Shown here: positions 38,974 to 48,430 of the stretch, in pieces
Layout: each line of letters starts with the position of its first letter
Position numbering within the stretch: position 1 is the stretch's first letter
Program-made: the position numbers and the translations under genes
Assembly: GCF_001715975.1 (NCBI RefSeq)
Contig: NZ_MARB01000013.1
Location: forward strand, 62,001 to 126,000
Source: Candidatus Thiodiazotropha endolucinida
Lineage (GTDB): Bacteria > Pseudomonadota > Gammaproteobacteria > Chromatiales > Chromatiaceae
Length of the DNA: 64,000 bases
Direction: 5' to 3'
The notes under the pieces: generated by a model
The model's input: only the letters and a program-made list of their open reading frames with translations
Told to the model about the DNA's origin: nothing
Database searches by the model: none

Positions 38974-39882
38974 ATGTTAGACATGAAGACATTGGGTGAC
39001 GACGCCATTGCCGAAAAAGGCTGGTTCAAGGCCCACAAGTTCCTGATCCTGAGGCGACTCAGTCAACTCGGGATTCTGGCGCTGTTCTTGACCGGTCCCT
39101 GGCTCGGCATCTGGATCGTGAAGGGCAACCTGGCCTCAAACCTGACCCTGGACGTGCTGCCGCTGACCGACCCCTATGTGTTGCTGCAAGCCAGTCTGTC
39201 GGGAGTGGTTCCGGAGACTGCCGCCATTATCGGCGTGGTCATCGTGCTGGTCTTCTACTTCCTGGTGGGAGGCCGGGTCTACTGCTCCTGGGTCTGCCCG
39301 GTCAACATGGTCACCGACCTGGCCGCCTGGTTGCGGCGCAAGCTGGGGATCAGAACCACCTCGCAGCTCTCGCGTTCCACCCGCTACTGGATGTTGGCGC
39401 TGACGTTGATCCTGCCGCTGGTGGTGACCGGGGGCATCATCTGGGAACTGGTCAATCCGGTCTCCATGATGTTCCGCGGCATTGTCTTCGGCATGGGTGC
39501 GGCCTGGATCATGGTCCTGGGGATCTTTCTGTTCGATCTGATTGTGGCTAAAGACGGCTGGTGCGGACACATCTGTCCAGTGGGCGCTTTCTACAACCTG
39601 GTCGGCAGTAAGAGCCTGTTGCGGGTCAACGCCCTTGAGCGTCACGCCTGCAACGACTGTATGGAGTGCTACGTGGTCTGTCCGGAACCGCAGGTGATCA
39701 AGCCGGCGCTGAAGGGAGAGAAGAAGGGGCTGAGCCCGGTGATTCTCTCTTCCGACTGCACCAATTGTGGGCACTGTATCGATATCTGTGCACCAGAGGT
39801 TTTCAGTTATGGCGGACGTCACGCCAAAAAAATCGACGAGTACAAGCGAGAGGTTGAAGTCAATCGGGGTGTCCGGACCTGA
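38974..39882 (+). CDS. napH: Membrane ferredoxin/quinol dehydrogenase NapH
   Basis: 302 residues with four membrane spans. Cytoplasmic CX3CP motifs (CSWVCPVNMV and CGHICPVGAF) typical of NapH/CcoG-like proteins are followed by two [4Fe-4S] motifs (CNDCMECYVVCPEP and CTNCGHCIDICAPE). It oxidises quinol and passes electrons through NapG. It is directly followed by napB. Confidence 0.95.
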   Translation: MLDMKTLGDDAIAEKGWFKAHKFLILRRLSQLGILALFLTGPWLGIWIVKGNLASNLTLDVLPLTDPYVLLQASLSGVVPETAAIIGVVIVLVFYFLVGGRVYCSWVCPVNMVTDLAAWLRRKLGIRTTSQLSRSTRYWMLALTLILPLVVTGGIIWELVNPVSMMFRGIVFGMGAAWIMVLGIFLFDLIVAKDGWCGHICPVGAFYNLVGSKSLLRVNALERHACNDCMECYVVCPEPQVIKPALKGEKKGLSPVILSSDCTNCGHCIDICAPEVFSYGGRHAKKIDEYKREVEVNRGVRT

Positions 39883-39931
39883 CCGGCACATCAAACCAAT
39901 TCTGTTTATGAGAGTGATGATGGAGAAAGGT

Positions 39932-40357
39932 ATGAAAAAAATCGCACTACTGACACTTGCGGCAATCGCAACCATGTTCCTGTCGACTGCCCTGTTGGCC
40001 GACGTTCAATCGCTGCGTGGCGATGCACTCGACACCATGGCGAAAAAACCGGCCGACCTGAAGCTCGTCAATGTGAAAGGCGGCATCGAAAGAAGCTTCA
40101 AGCTGCAACCGCCCATGGTGCCGCACGAAGTGGACAAATACGAAGTCAACCTGAAGAACAACGGTTGCATGAAATGTCACAGCGAAGCCACCTACGAGAA
40201 AGAGAAGGCGCCCAAGGTGGGTGATAGCCACTATGAGGATCGTGAGGGCAAGGTTCTGAAGACTATCTCCAGCCGCCGATACTTCTGTAACCAGTGCCAT
40301 GCACCCCAGGTGGGCGCGGATCCCCTGGTGCAAAACAACTTTCAAGGTGCCAAATAG
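39932..40357 (+). CDS. napB: Diheme cytochrome c subunit NapB
   Basis: 141 residues from the ATG at 39932, which has GGAGAAAGG right before it. A signal peptide (MKKIALLTLAAIATMFLSTA) and two heme c motifs CMKCH (79-83) and CNQCH (119-123) identify it. NapB hands electrons from NapC or NapGH to NapA. The frame is open upstream into napH but that part is not NapB. Confidence 0.95.
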   Translation: MKKIALLTLAAIATMFLSTALLADVQSLRGDALDTMAKKPADLKLVNVKGGIERSFKLQPPMVPHEVDKYEVNLKNNGCMKCHSEATYEKEKAPKVGDSHYEDREGKVLKTISSRRYFCNQCHAPQVGADPLVQNNFQGAK

Positions 40358-40410
40358 TATTCAGCCGAATCGGGTCGCCTCGAATGGAGGCGGCCACGAT
40401 TCACTGAATA
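40358..40410 (+). promoter_or_regulatory. Interrupted hairpin between napB and napC
   Basis: Nested complementary segments TATTCAG/CTGAATA, GAATCG/CGATTC and CGCCTC/GAGGCG fold into one long interrupted stem with a GAATG loop, right after the napB stop codon (which ends at 40357). There is no T tract, so it looks like an RNA-stability element rather than a strong terminator. Confidence 0.65.
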
Positions 40411-40442
40411 GCAGTAGACAAATCAACTAGTGAAAAGTAAGT

Positions 40443-41015
40443 ATGAACGAAAGTAAGAAAAAAGGCGGGCTGTTCCTGATAGCCGTCGGTATCGTTGCCG
40501 GTATCATACTCTGGGGCGGATTCAACACCGCAATGGAGATGACAAATACCGAAACCTTCTGTATTTCATGCCATGAAATGGAACAGACAGTCTACCAAGA
40601 GCTGCAGGAGACGATCCACTTCACCAACAGGACCGGTGTTCGCGCCACCTGCCCTGACTGCCATGTCCCCAAGGAGTGGATCCACAAAGTCGTGCGCAAG
40701 ATTCAGGCGACCAATGAGCTCTACCACAAGATGCTGGGAACCATCGACACGCCGGAGAAGTACGAAGCCAAGCGTCTCGAGCTGGCACAGAATGTCTGGC
40801 GCTCGATGAAGAAGACCGACTCCCGGGAGTGCCGTAACTGCCACAAGTTCGTCTCAATGGATCTGGACAGACAGGCACCACGCAGTTCCGAGCAGCACGA
40901 TCCTCACTACTGGGACGCTGTGGATGGAAAGGAACCGCAAAAAACCTGTATCGATTGCCACAAAGGGATTGCCCATTCACTCCCCGAAGGGTTCGATCCC
41001 AACGCCGAGTTTTAA
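40443..41015 (+). CDS. napC: Tetraheme cytochrome c NapC (NapC/NirT family)
   Basis: 190 residues. One N-terminal membrane anchor (GLFLIAVGIVAGIILWGGF) and four heme c motifs: CISCH at 40, CPDCH at 70, CRNCH at 130 and CIDCH at 169. NapC oxidises membrane quinol and reduces NapB. Having both NapC and NapGH gives two electron routes to NapAB. Last gene of the nap operon. Confidence 0.95.
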   Translation: MNESKKKGGLFLIAVGIVAGIILWGGFNTAMEMTNTETFCISCHEMEQTVYQELQETIHFTNRTGVRATCPDCHVPKEWIHKVVRKIQATNELYHKMLGTIDTPEKYEAKRLELAQNVWRSMKKTDSRECRNCHKFVSMDLDRQAPRSSEQHDPHYWDAVDGKEPQKTCIDCHKGIAHSLPEGFDPNAEF

Positions 41016-41078
41016 TATGGACAGACGGAAGTTTTTCCTGCACTCAATTAAAAGTAGTTTGTAATCAAACGGTTAAGA

Positions 41079-41159
41079 ATGGCTGCCGGTAAACCCCTTA
41101 ATAGCCAGGATGCACCGTCAGCCAACCAGGTTATGAATGCAGTCTTTGAGAAGCTGTAG
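41079..41159 (+). other. Possible 26-residue ORF in the napC-moaA gap
   Basis: ATG at 41079 opens a frame (MAAGKPLNSQDAPSANQVMN, then AVFEKL) ending at TAG 41157-41159. There is no good ribosome-binding site and nothing to compare it with, so it may be chance. The rest of the 255-bp gap holds a TATAAT at 41236-41241, a candidate -10 box for moaA. Confidence 0.2.
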
Positions 41160-41270
41160 TGGCATATTCAGCGACTGAGGGAAAACAGTTGACCTTTTCC
41201 CAATCCCGTTGAATGATTAGGTTTACTGATAGGTCTATAATGACAAAAAATGATAGTGTGAGAGGCGGCC

Positions 41271-42245
41271 ATGCTAAGTGACACATTCGGCAGACGGATC
41301 GAGTACCTGCGCCTATCCGTTACCGATCGCTGTGATTTTCGCTGTTTTTATTGCCTTCCCAGGAGCCATAGAGCGTTCGAGACACCCGATGATTGGCTCA
41401 CTACCGATGAAGTGGAACGGCTTATCGCTCAATTTGCCGCGCTTGGCGTCAAACACGTCAGACTCACCGGAGGTGAGCCTCTTGTCCGCAAGGAACTGGA
41501 GGACATTGCCCGCCGTATCGCCGCCCTTCAAGGTATCGAGGAGTTGTCCCTCAGCACCAATGCATCCCGCCTCAGCCAATTCGCCGGGCCATTGAGCGAT
41601 GCGGGCGTGACACGACTCAATATCAGTCTCGATTCACTCAACGAGAAAAAATTTAAAACGATCACCGGCAGCCGGTTGCAACCGGTTTTGGAAGGTATAG
41701 CCAGCGCACAGGCGGCTGGATTGACACCGATAAAACTGAACATGGTCATCATGCGGGGCATCAACGACGATGAAGTCGAGAGCATGATTGAGTACTGCAT
41801 GGAACGGGGCCTCACCCTGCGCTTTATCGAAACCATGCCGGTCGGTCAGGGCGGACTGTCCGCCTCTGAGCATTACATGCCGCTCTCCGAGATCGAGGCA
41901 CGGCTTAAAAAACGCTATAAATTACAACCCGCGGCGATGCGCGGAAGCGGTCCGGCTCGCTATTTCCAGATCGAGGACTCCGATCTCGTAATCGGTTTCA
42001 TCACCCCCCAATCACAACACTTCTGCGCAACCTGCAATCGTGTACGAGTCTCCGTGACCGGTGATCTCCACCTCTGCCTTGGACAGGAAGATAAGCTGGC
42101 ACTGCGCCCCCTGATACGCGAGGGTGCAACGGATGCAGACATACAGGCGGCGATTCACTCCGCCATTGCACGGAAGCCGGAACGACACCATTTCGGTGAA
42201 ACGCCGACCGCGATAATTCGCCCGATGTCGGCCCTTGGCGGCTGA
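41271..42245 (+). CDS. moaA: GTP 3',8-cyclase MoaA
   Basis: 324 residues. The radical-SAM motif C21-x3-C25-x2-C28 (TDRCDFRCFYC), then RLTGGEPLVRKELED, LSLSTNASRLSQFAG and LNISLDSL follow. The second cluster site (FCATCNRVRVSVTGDLHLCL) and the conserved C-terminal Gly-Gly (SALGG) are also present. MoaA does the first step of molybdopterin synthesis, the cofactor of NapA, which explains its place after nap. Confidence 0.96.
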   Translation: MLSDTFGRRIEYLRLSVTDRCDFRCFYCLPRSHRAFETPDDWLTTDEVERLIAQFAALGVKHVRLTGGEPLVRKELEDIARRIAALQGIEELSLSTNASRLSQFAGPLSDAGVTRLNISLDSLNEKKFKTITGSRLQPVLEGIASAQAAGLTPIKLNMVIMRGINDDEVESMIEYCMERGLTLRFIETMPVGQGGLSASEHYMPLSEIEARLKKRYKLQPAAMRGSGPARYFQIEDSDLVIGFITPQSQHFCATCNRVRVSVTGDLHLCLGQEDKLALRPLIREGATDADIQAAIHSAIARKPERHHFGETPTAIIRPMSALGG

Positions 42246-42252
42246 ATAACCA

Positions 42253-42450
42253 TCAACCCACGGGTTTATACAGGGCGCCTTTCTTTTTAACGGCAGGTAG
42301 CCTCAATACATCCACACCGATTTGGTGGGGTGTATAGAGTGTGGTACGTATCAACCACCCGCCTCCCGGTATACGGGCCTGTTCCGTCATGCTTCTGATG
42401 TGCGTGGTATCGTCGTATTGATCTTCGATGACTTCGTATTCCAGTTTCAT
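42253..42450 (-). CDS. Small hypothetical protein, 65 residues
   Basis: Starts at ATG 42450 (MKLEYEVIEDQYDDTTHIRS) and ends PAVKKKGALYKPVG. No domain, signal or membrane segment. It converges with moaA, ending 7 bp from its stop. AGGGGG lies a few bases before the ATG, supporting translation. Function unknown. Confidence 0.6.
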   Translation of the reverse strand: MKLEYEVIEDQYDDTTHIRSMTEQARIPGGGWLIRTTLYTPHQIGVDVLRLPAVKKKGALYKPVG

Positions 42451-42555
42451 ACTACCCCCTATTCTTGTATTAGAGTGAAGCAGGTGGTAACAACTGGGGG
42501 GCGTTCTTACGCGTCCCCGCACCGGTAAGCATAGGCCATTTTCAAGGGAGTTTGC

Positions 42556-42589
42556 CTAGGGCGGCTAATACTCATCCAGTTGGCCCTAG
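42556..42589. repeat. Collapsed inverted-repeat element at the 3' end of the MscS-type gene
   Basis: CTAGGGCGGCTAATACTCAT, then CCAGTTGGCCCTAG: both border words (CTAGGGC and GGCCCTAG) with only about 20 bases between them, as if two ends remained after loss of the interior. The last five codons and the TGA stop of the neighbouring MscS-type gene are read from this sequence. Confidence 0.7.
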
Positions 42590-44266
42590 ACTGCCACTCA
42601 GGGTCATTTGAGGAAATGGTATCTCCCATCCGTTTTCAGTACAGGCATCCACGCACCAACGTTGAATGGCACGGCGCAGGCGATTATAGAGATCCCCGAG
42701 TTCACCACTGAAATCCGCAATCACGGTGATATCGAGCGAAGAGCTGTTGGCCTGAGAAAATTCAACACTCAAATTGAGCAGATGTTCAGTATAACCCTCC
42801 TGCTCCAGTCGTAGCTGAATCGTGTTCCGCAGGATTTCCGGAATGGTTTCCGTACTCTTCTCCTGGAGTGCGTAACTGACGCCAATCACCTCCTTGATGC
42901 GGAAGTTCGTTGCAAGGTTGCGTGGCGAAGCGGCAAGGAAATCACTGGTTTGGTAGGTCAGTTGTGCACCACCCCGTTCCACCAGCCGCACCAGTTCCGG
43001 GGAAATTCCGGTCACTCGACCCCTGACTCCATCACTGAGAATCACCCAGTCGCCCTTTTGGCAAGGAAACCATGGCTCATCCGGATGACTGGGTCTCGAT
43101 TTATGATCAACCAGTTCATCGATTGGTACACGCAGGCCAAGCTCTGCATCCGGATTCTCCAGGATGGTAAAGACATTGATCTGCTCAACCCGCCAGGGCA
43201 ATCCATCCAAAAATATACGCTCCCCCTCACGCACTGAGCCGATATTCAGAAACAACTGTATCTGGTGCCAATATCTGGGCAAGGCCTGGCGAAGCCCCCA
43301 TGCCATTCCCAACAGCAGGAGAATACCCAAACTGAACAACACCCAATCTTCGACAACATAGAAAACCACCATGGGTCCAATGATGATCAGCAAGGTGGTC
43401 ACTATCCGATGCACAAGCTCCAATAGCCTGACACGAAAACTGCGGTGTCTCTTTTTGAAGCCAGGCATCAGGCGTCTCATCGCCTTGTCACTCATCCTGG
43501 AGAGGAAAATAACGATCACAATCACCAATATCGCCTCAATCAGATAGAGCCCGCGGCGCTGAAAGAACTGCTTCAAATAGTCCTGTGAAGCATCGGTGAT
43601 CGAGACCTCGGAAGCGAGTATTTCATCAAGCTGTAATTCTGCCGCTTGATATTCACTGCTCATGAAGGCGTGACTCTTGAGCCATTTTTCAGCAAGCGTA
43701 TCGAGGGACTCCTTCAACTTGTCCGAATCACTTTCCATACGCAAAGCTTCAATATTTTTAAGGGCGTCATCGAGTATCTTCAGCCTTTCACCGTAATAGG
43801 CGATCTTCTCCTTCAACTCCGATTTCTGACGCACCTTCGATGTCATATCCTTCATCTCGTCGATGGCGGGCTTGAGCAAGGAGAACAACTCCCGCTTGAG
43901 ATCGAACTGAGTCTCTTCCTCGCTACGCAGGCTTGTCAGATCGATCCCCGCGGAGATATTCTCGAAATTCTCGACAGTGCGTGATAGCTCGGCATCCAGT
44001 TTCAACAACTGTTGTTTCAATGATGCCTTTTGCGTCTCCGACTCCGCAGCGGCGACGGATCTGCTTAATGATGCAATATCCCCTTCTATATTCTCTCTGA
44101 TGGTTACCAGATTGAGCAGTGTAGAGAGGGTATTTCTCTCTTTGTCGGCGGACCTTCCAGCATCCTCCTCCGCAAGAGCCGGACAAGGCATGATCAGAAG
44201 GAGCGCAACAATATTAATTCCAATCAGGCGCCGGCAGAACAAGTAAATCGACATAGCCATAATCAT
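42572..44266 (-). CDS. MscS-family mechanosensitive channel with periplasmic coiled-coil domain
   Basis: 564 residues. A signal peptide (LIGINIVALLLIMPCPALAE) precedes a long helical periplasmic region (about 35-225). Membrane spans near 240-350 follow, then the MscS pore and beta domain: GIGSVREGERIFLDGLPW-like stretch, VPIDELVDHKSRP and WVILSDGVRGRVTGISPELV. The C-terminal alpha/beta part includes LRLEQEGYTEHLLNLSVEFS. Such channels vent solutes during osmotic downshift. The C-terminal residues LGPTG and the stop codon come from a repeat element. Confidence 0.87.
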   Translation of the reverse strand: MIMAMSIYLFCRRLIGINIVALLLIMPCPALAEEDAGRSADKERNTLSTLLNLVTIRENIEGDIASLSRSVAAAESETQKASLKQQLLKLDAELSRTVENFENISAGIDLTSLRSEEETQFDLKRELFSLLKPAIDEMKDMTSKVRQKSELKEKIAYYGERLKILDDALKNIEALRMESDSDKLKESLDTLAEKWLKSHAFMSSEYQAAELQLDEILASEVSITDASQDYLKQFFQRRGLYLIEAILVIVIVIFLSRMSDKAMRRLMPGFKKRHRSFRVRLLELVHRIVTTLLIIIGPMVVFYVVEDWVLFSLGILLLLGMAWGLRQALPRYWHQIQLFLNIGSVREGERIFLDGLPWRVEQINVFTILENPDAELGLRVPIDELVDHKSRPSHPDEPWFPCQKGDWVILSDGVRGRVTGISPELVRLVERGGAQLTYQTSDFLAASPRNLATNFRIKEVIGVSYALQEKSTETIPEILRNTIQLRLEQEGYTEHLLNLSVEFSQANSSSLDITVIADFSGELGDLYNRLRRAIQRWCVDACTENGWEIPFPQMTLSGSLGPTG

Positions 44267-44347
44267 GTCACCATAAATAGCTGTACTCTATATTTTCAGA
44301 CATCATTCTCCGATACGACCAGTGATTTGAGAAACATCCCTCGCCGA

Positions 44348-44806
44348 TTATTGAAGCAGGCCATACTTACCCACGACAGCAACTACAGTGACCAGCATTC
44401 CAAAGGTGAGATTAATCAGTATCAGTTGTCGTATCAGGCTGACGGCCTCCACTAACTTCGGCTTGTCATCCTCTTTTCGCGCCACCCGAATCTGTTTGTA
44501 GGGAATGGCATAGATAAAGACGAAAATAGCGGACATCAAGATACCCACTACCGTCATGAATCCCAACCACAATCCGATGTTATCTTCATAGAACATGAAC
44601 AACATCCAGAATCCGCTGGCCAATATGGCAATGACAGCCACCCAAACCCAGGGAAAGAAACCATCAAAGACTCGCAAAAGAAGCGATAAACGTTGCGGGG
44701 CCTCCAGAGAATCATTGAGCGCGGGACGCAGAACCATATGCGCAAAGAACATCCCTCCAACCCAAATAATGACGCCAATGATATGCAGGGTCATAGCAAT
44801 CGACAT
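44348..44806 (-). CDS. Four-span membrane protein, CopD-like
   Basis: 152 residues with four hydrophobic helices. Conserved features are TLHIIGVIIWVGGMFFAHMV with His/Trp/Gly, RVFDGFFPWVWVAVIAILAS, YEDNIGLWLGFMTVVGILM and LIRQLILINLTFGMLVTVVA. This is the pattern of CopD-domain or UPF0093-type small membrane proteins that may bind heme or copper. The exact family is not certain. It lies in the same direction as the MscS gene, 81 bp upstream. Confidence 0.75.
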   Translation of the reverse strand: MSIAMTLHIIGVIIWVGGMFFAHMVLRPALNDSLEAPQRLSLLLRVFDGFFPWVWVAVIAILASGFWMLFMFYEDNIGLWLGFMTVVGILMSAIFVFIYAIPYKQIRVARKEDDKPKLVEAVSLIRQLILINLTFGMLVTVVAVVGKYGLLQ

Positions 44807-45078
44807 AACTCTCCACCTCTACAAGGGGTTGATTCAAGAAGGACCGTCCATTGTGCCTAACCGCCGTCCAATCTCCAACTGCCGTATTGTCGAAGGCCGC
44901 CATTCATCTCATTGCATGGTTGTGAAATCAAGATCGGAATCCACAGACCCTGCCGGCACAGAAGTTTGAAAAACTGCATCTGGCTAGGTAGACTATTCGA
45001 TTCCCTGTCGATTTTGGCGGGACTAACGCATTGACTGGCGTCCTAAACGGATGCCTTTTTTGTTTTATGGGTACGCAC

Positions 45079-46248
45079 ATGGTCGACTCTCTGATGACGA
45101 CTTACAATCGGTTACCTATAACCTTCCTACGGGGTGAGGGCGCCCGGCTGTGGGATGATCAGGGCCGTTCCTATCTTGACGCCATCGCCGGCATTGCCGT
45201 CTGCGGATTGGGACATGCACACCCTGAAATTCGAGACGCCTTGTGTGACCAGGCCGGAACCCTGCTCCACACATCCAATATCTATGGCATTGCCTACCAG
45301 GAAAAGCTGGGCGATAAACTGTGCGAAATGGCCTCGATGGACCGGGTATTTTTCGCCAACTCCGGTGCCGAGGCCAACGAAGCGGCGATAAAGATCGCCC
45401 GTCTCCATGGCAATAAAAAAGGGGTCAGGAATCCCGCAATCATCGTCATGGACCAGAGTTTCCATGGTCGCACCCTTGCCACGCTGACCGCCACCGGCAG
45501 CCGCAAGGTTCAGGCCGGATTCGAACCCCTGGTTCAGGGTTTTATACGTGTTCCATACGATGATATCGAAGCGATCACTGAAATCGCCAATAACAGCAAC
45601 AACGTGGTAGCGGTGCTTGTCGAACCCATCCAGGGCGAAGGCGGCATCAACATCCCCGACGGGGATTACCTCAATCGGATACGCGAGATCTGTGATGAAA
45701 ACGATTGGTTGATGATGCTGGATGAAATTCAGACCGGAATCGGGCGCACCGGCCGTATGTTCAGTCACCAGCATAACGACATCCTGCCGGATGTCATGAC
45801 CCTGGCGAAAGGATTGGGCAACGGCGTTCCTATAGGCGCCTGCCTGGCAAGGGGTGCCGCGGCCGAGATGTTCTCACCCGGGAAACACGGTTCCACCTTC
45901 GGCGGCAATCCACTCGCCTGCCGGGTTGCACTGACGGTATTGGAGCAAATTGAGTCCCACCAGTTGGCAGCAAGGGCCGCACAGCTGGGTGAACGCATGC
46001 GAAACGGCTTTCAATCCAAGCTTGGCGAACAACAGGGAGTGGTCTCGATTCGCGTATCCGGCCTTATGATCGGTATCGAACTTGACCGGCCATGCTTTGA
46101 GCTGGTAACCCGCGCCCTTGATCAGGGCATACTGATCAATGTCACTGCCGATAAGATTGTACGACTGTTACCTCCACTGATCATCAGTGACGCCGAATGC
46201 GAAGAGATCATCGACAAGGTCAGTGCATTGGTCCTGGGATATCTTTGA
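45079..46248 (+). CDS. argD: Acetylornithine aminotransferase ArgD
   Basis: 389 residues from the ATG at 45079 ([13 protein letters not shown]); 45094 is an alternative. Class III aminotransferase with [97 protein letters not shown] and the PLP Lys in [16 protein letters not shown]. It makes N-acetylornithine in arginine synthesis. argF follows by 22 bp. Confidence 0.95.
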   Translation: MVDSLMTTYNRLPITFLRGEGARLWDDQGRSYLDAIAGIAVCGLGHAHPEIRDALCDQAGTLLHTSNIYGIAYQEKLGDKLCEMASMDRVFFANSGAEANEAAIKIARLHGNKKGVRNPAIIVMDQSFHGRTLATLTATGSRKVQAGFEPLVQGFIRVPYDDIEAITEIANNSNNVVAVLVEPIQGEGGINIPDGDYLNRIREICDENDWLMMLDEIQTGIGRTGRMFSHQHNDILPDVMTLAKGLGNGVPIGACLARGAAAEMFSPGKHGSTFGGNPLACRVALTVLEQIESHQLAARAAQLGERMRNGFQSKLGEQQGVVSIRVSGLMIGIELDRPCFELVTRALDQGILINVTADKIVRLLPPLIISDAECEEIIDKVSALVLGYL

Positions 46249-46270
46249 TTGTCTGTTTGAGACAGTAACT

Positions 46271-47176
46271 ATGACAAGGCATTTTCTATCACTTCTCGAT
46301 CTCAGCAGCGATGAACTGCATGCGCTGATCCGCAGGGCCAGTGAACTCAAGCGCATACAGCACCGAGGCGATATCCATACGCCACTGAAGGGCAAAAATC
46401 TCGGCATGATTTTCGAGAAATCATCCACCCGTACCCGCGTCTCCTTTGAGGTAGGGATGTCGCAGCTGGGTGGACACGCCCTCTTTCTCTCACCCAGGGA
46501 TACTCAACTGGGGCGTGGCGAACCGATTGAAGACAGTGCGCGCGTGTTGTCGCGTATGCTCGATATCATCATGATCCGCACCTACGATCAATCTGTCCTG
46601 GAGCGATTCGCCGCCCACTCCAAGGTGCCTGTCATCAATGCGCTCACCGATCTGTTCCATCCTTGCCAACTGCTGGCGGATATGCAGACATATTTCGAGC
46701 ATCGGGGTGATATCCGCGACAAACGTGTGGCCTGGATCGGCGACGGGAATAACATGTGCCACTCCTATATCAACGCAGCGAAACGGTTCGACTTCCACTT
46801 GAACATCGCATGTCCGGAGGGTTACGATCCCGATCCAACGGTCCTGCAGGCCGCTAAGGAACAGGTTTCCATTGTGAGAGATCCCCTGCTTGCGGCAGAA
46901 GATGCCGACCTGATCGTCACAGATGTCTGGGCCAGTATGGGACAGGAGGAGGAACAGGTGCAGCGGGAGAAGGCGTTCGCCCGTTACCAGGTGAATGACG
47001 GGCTGATGGCACGGGCGGCCGATGACGCGCTTTTCTTTCACTGTCTGCCTGCCCATCGCGGTGAAGAGGTGAGTGCATCCGTCATTGACAGAGAAGAGAG
47101 CGTGGTATGGGACGAAGCGGAAAATCGCCTCCACTCTCAAAAGGCGTTGATGGAGTTTCTACTGCTCGGCAGGTAA
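46271..47176 (+). CDS. argF: Ornithine carbamoyltransferase ArgF
   Basis: 301 residues. Carbamoyl-phosphate binding loop [20 protein letters not shown], then [66 protein letters not shown] and the Cys loop [16 protein letters not shown]. Converts ornithine to citrulline. It forms a short operon with argD, as in many proteobacteria. Confidence 0.96.
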   Translation: MTRHFLSLLDLSSDELHALIRRASELKRIQHRGDIHTPLKGKNLGMIFEKSSTRTRVSFEVGMSQLGGHALFLSPRDTQLGRGEPIEDSARVLSRMLDIIMIRTYDQSVLERFAAHSKVPVINALTDLFHPCQLLADMQTYFEHRGDIRDKRVAWIGDGNNMCHSYINAAKRFDFHLNIACPEGYDPDPTVLQAAKEQVSIVRDPLLAAEDADLIVTDVWASMGQEEEQVQREKAFARYQVNDGLMARAADDALFFHCLPAHRGEEVSASVIDREESVVWDEAENRLHSQKALMEFLLLGR

Positions 47177-47262
47177 ACAGCCTGTAAAAATGTGGTCTGT
47201 TTTGTAACAAGGAACGCTTAGAGTTGTAAAATGCCCGATAATCGTCGGACTGAGAGATTGCC

Positions 47263-47931
47263 ATGAAGAGATTCACTATTTCGATCTTCTGCCTGCTGCT
47301 ACTGCCCGCGGTGGTTCAGGCTAAAACCTACTATGTTACCGACGACTTCAAAATCGCCATGCGCACCGGCGAGAGTATCAAACACCGCATAACCCGTTAC
47401 ATCAACACCGGCACAGCAGTGGAGGTCATCTCCACCAACAAGGAGACCGGTTACAGCAAGGTTCGCATGGGCACCAAAGAGGGCTTCGTACTCACCAGGC
47501 AGCTGCTGAGTGAACCTGTCGCACGTAGCCAATTGGAGACCATGCGCAAAGAGATTGATGCGTTGAAGGCAGCTCCGGGAGAACTGCGGAGTAACCTTGC
47601 CGACCTGCAGAAGAATCACCGTGAACTGCAGGCCTCACACAAAAAGCTGCAACAGATCAAGGACAAGCAGGAACAGGAGCTGCAAAGCATCCAGAGAACC
47701 GCTTCCAATGCGATTCGCATCTCCAATGAACGCAATGAACTGCGCAAACAGGTTGCCGATCTGACCCGTGAAGCGGAGGAGCTGAAGCAGGAAAACCGCG
47801 ACCTCAGCAACGAAGCCACACGTGACTGGTTCCTTATCGGTGCGGGTGTCATCATTGCCGGCATTTTGATTGGCCTGATCCTGCCACATCTGCGATTCCA
47901 AAGACGCCGCAGCAGCTGGGGTTCTCTTTAA
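47263..47931 (+). CDS. TIGR04211-family SH3-domain/coiled-coil membrane protein (YgiM-like)
   Basis: 222 residues. A signal peptide ends at VVQAKTYYV. A bacterial SH3 domain follows (about 22-85, FKIAMRTGESIKHRITRYIN to RMGTKEGFVLTRQLL), then a long coiled coil (about 90-190), and a C-terminal membrane span (WFLIGAGVIIAGILIGLILP) with a basic tail. E. coli YgiM has the same plan; its function is unclear but an envelope role is likely. Confidence 0.9.
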   Translation: MKRFTISIFCLLLLPAVVQAKTYYVTDDFKIAMRTGESIKHRITRYINTGTAVEVISTNKETGYSKVRMGTKEGFVLTRQLLSEPVARSQLETMRKEIDALKAAPGELRSNLADLQKNHRELQASHKKLQQIKDKQEQELQSIQRTASNAIRISNERNELRKQVADLTREAEELKQENRDLSNEATRDWFLIGAGVIIAGILIGLILPHLRFQRRRSSWGSL

Positions 47932-48430
47932 ACAATTGAGTTGCTGCCTTATCTACGATTATTTATCCAAGACCTGAAAAGGCAGCACATAAACGCTCCA
48001 TTTCTTCTGCGCCATGAGCATGACAAGCGTGCGGCAAGTGCATGCTTTAGGGAACTAGCCGTCACAGCCCTCAATGGCCGCCTATAAATTAGACATCACG
48101 CATATTCAGCCGCGTGAAGCCACATCCAGAATTAACTTCTTCTTTCAACCATCACTTCGGAAAATGTGTGATCTAAGTCACAAAAGTACTAAAGATTTTG
48201 TCATCCATACCGTTAAAACCAGAAATTCTTAGGCTAATACATGTCCAGAACCTCTCTGGAACGACAGGCTATCAAACTCAATGCAGAAGGGATGCACTCA
48301 AGAGTGTAGGCTGATCCTTCTATCTGACATTAAAGCTTAATTTAATCAACTCTTTACCCTGGATTAATGAAGGGGTCTCTGCTTGGCCGGTTAGTGACAA
48401 TCAGAGGAACATGGATATTAGGTGACTTGA
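47932..48430. other. Long upstream region of the GTPase cluster
   Basis: 499 bp without a convincing gene, lower in GC than its surroundings. It holds the perfect CRP-type site at 48167-48182. No ribosome-binding site of note is seen before the ATG at 48431. The length suggests a complex promoter. Confidence 0.5.
48167..48182. promoter_or_regulatory. Perfect CRP/Vfr-type site
   Basis: TGTGATCTAAGTCACA matches the CRP consensus TGTGA-N6-TCACA exactly. It lies about 250 bp upstream of the first gene of the GTPase cluster and 236 bp after the SH3-protein gene. It differs from the FNR boxes in this window, so a CRP/Vfr-type regulator rather than FNR is expected to bind. Confidence 0.8.
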
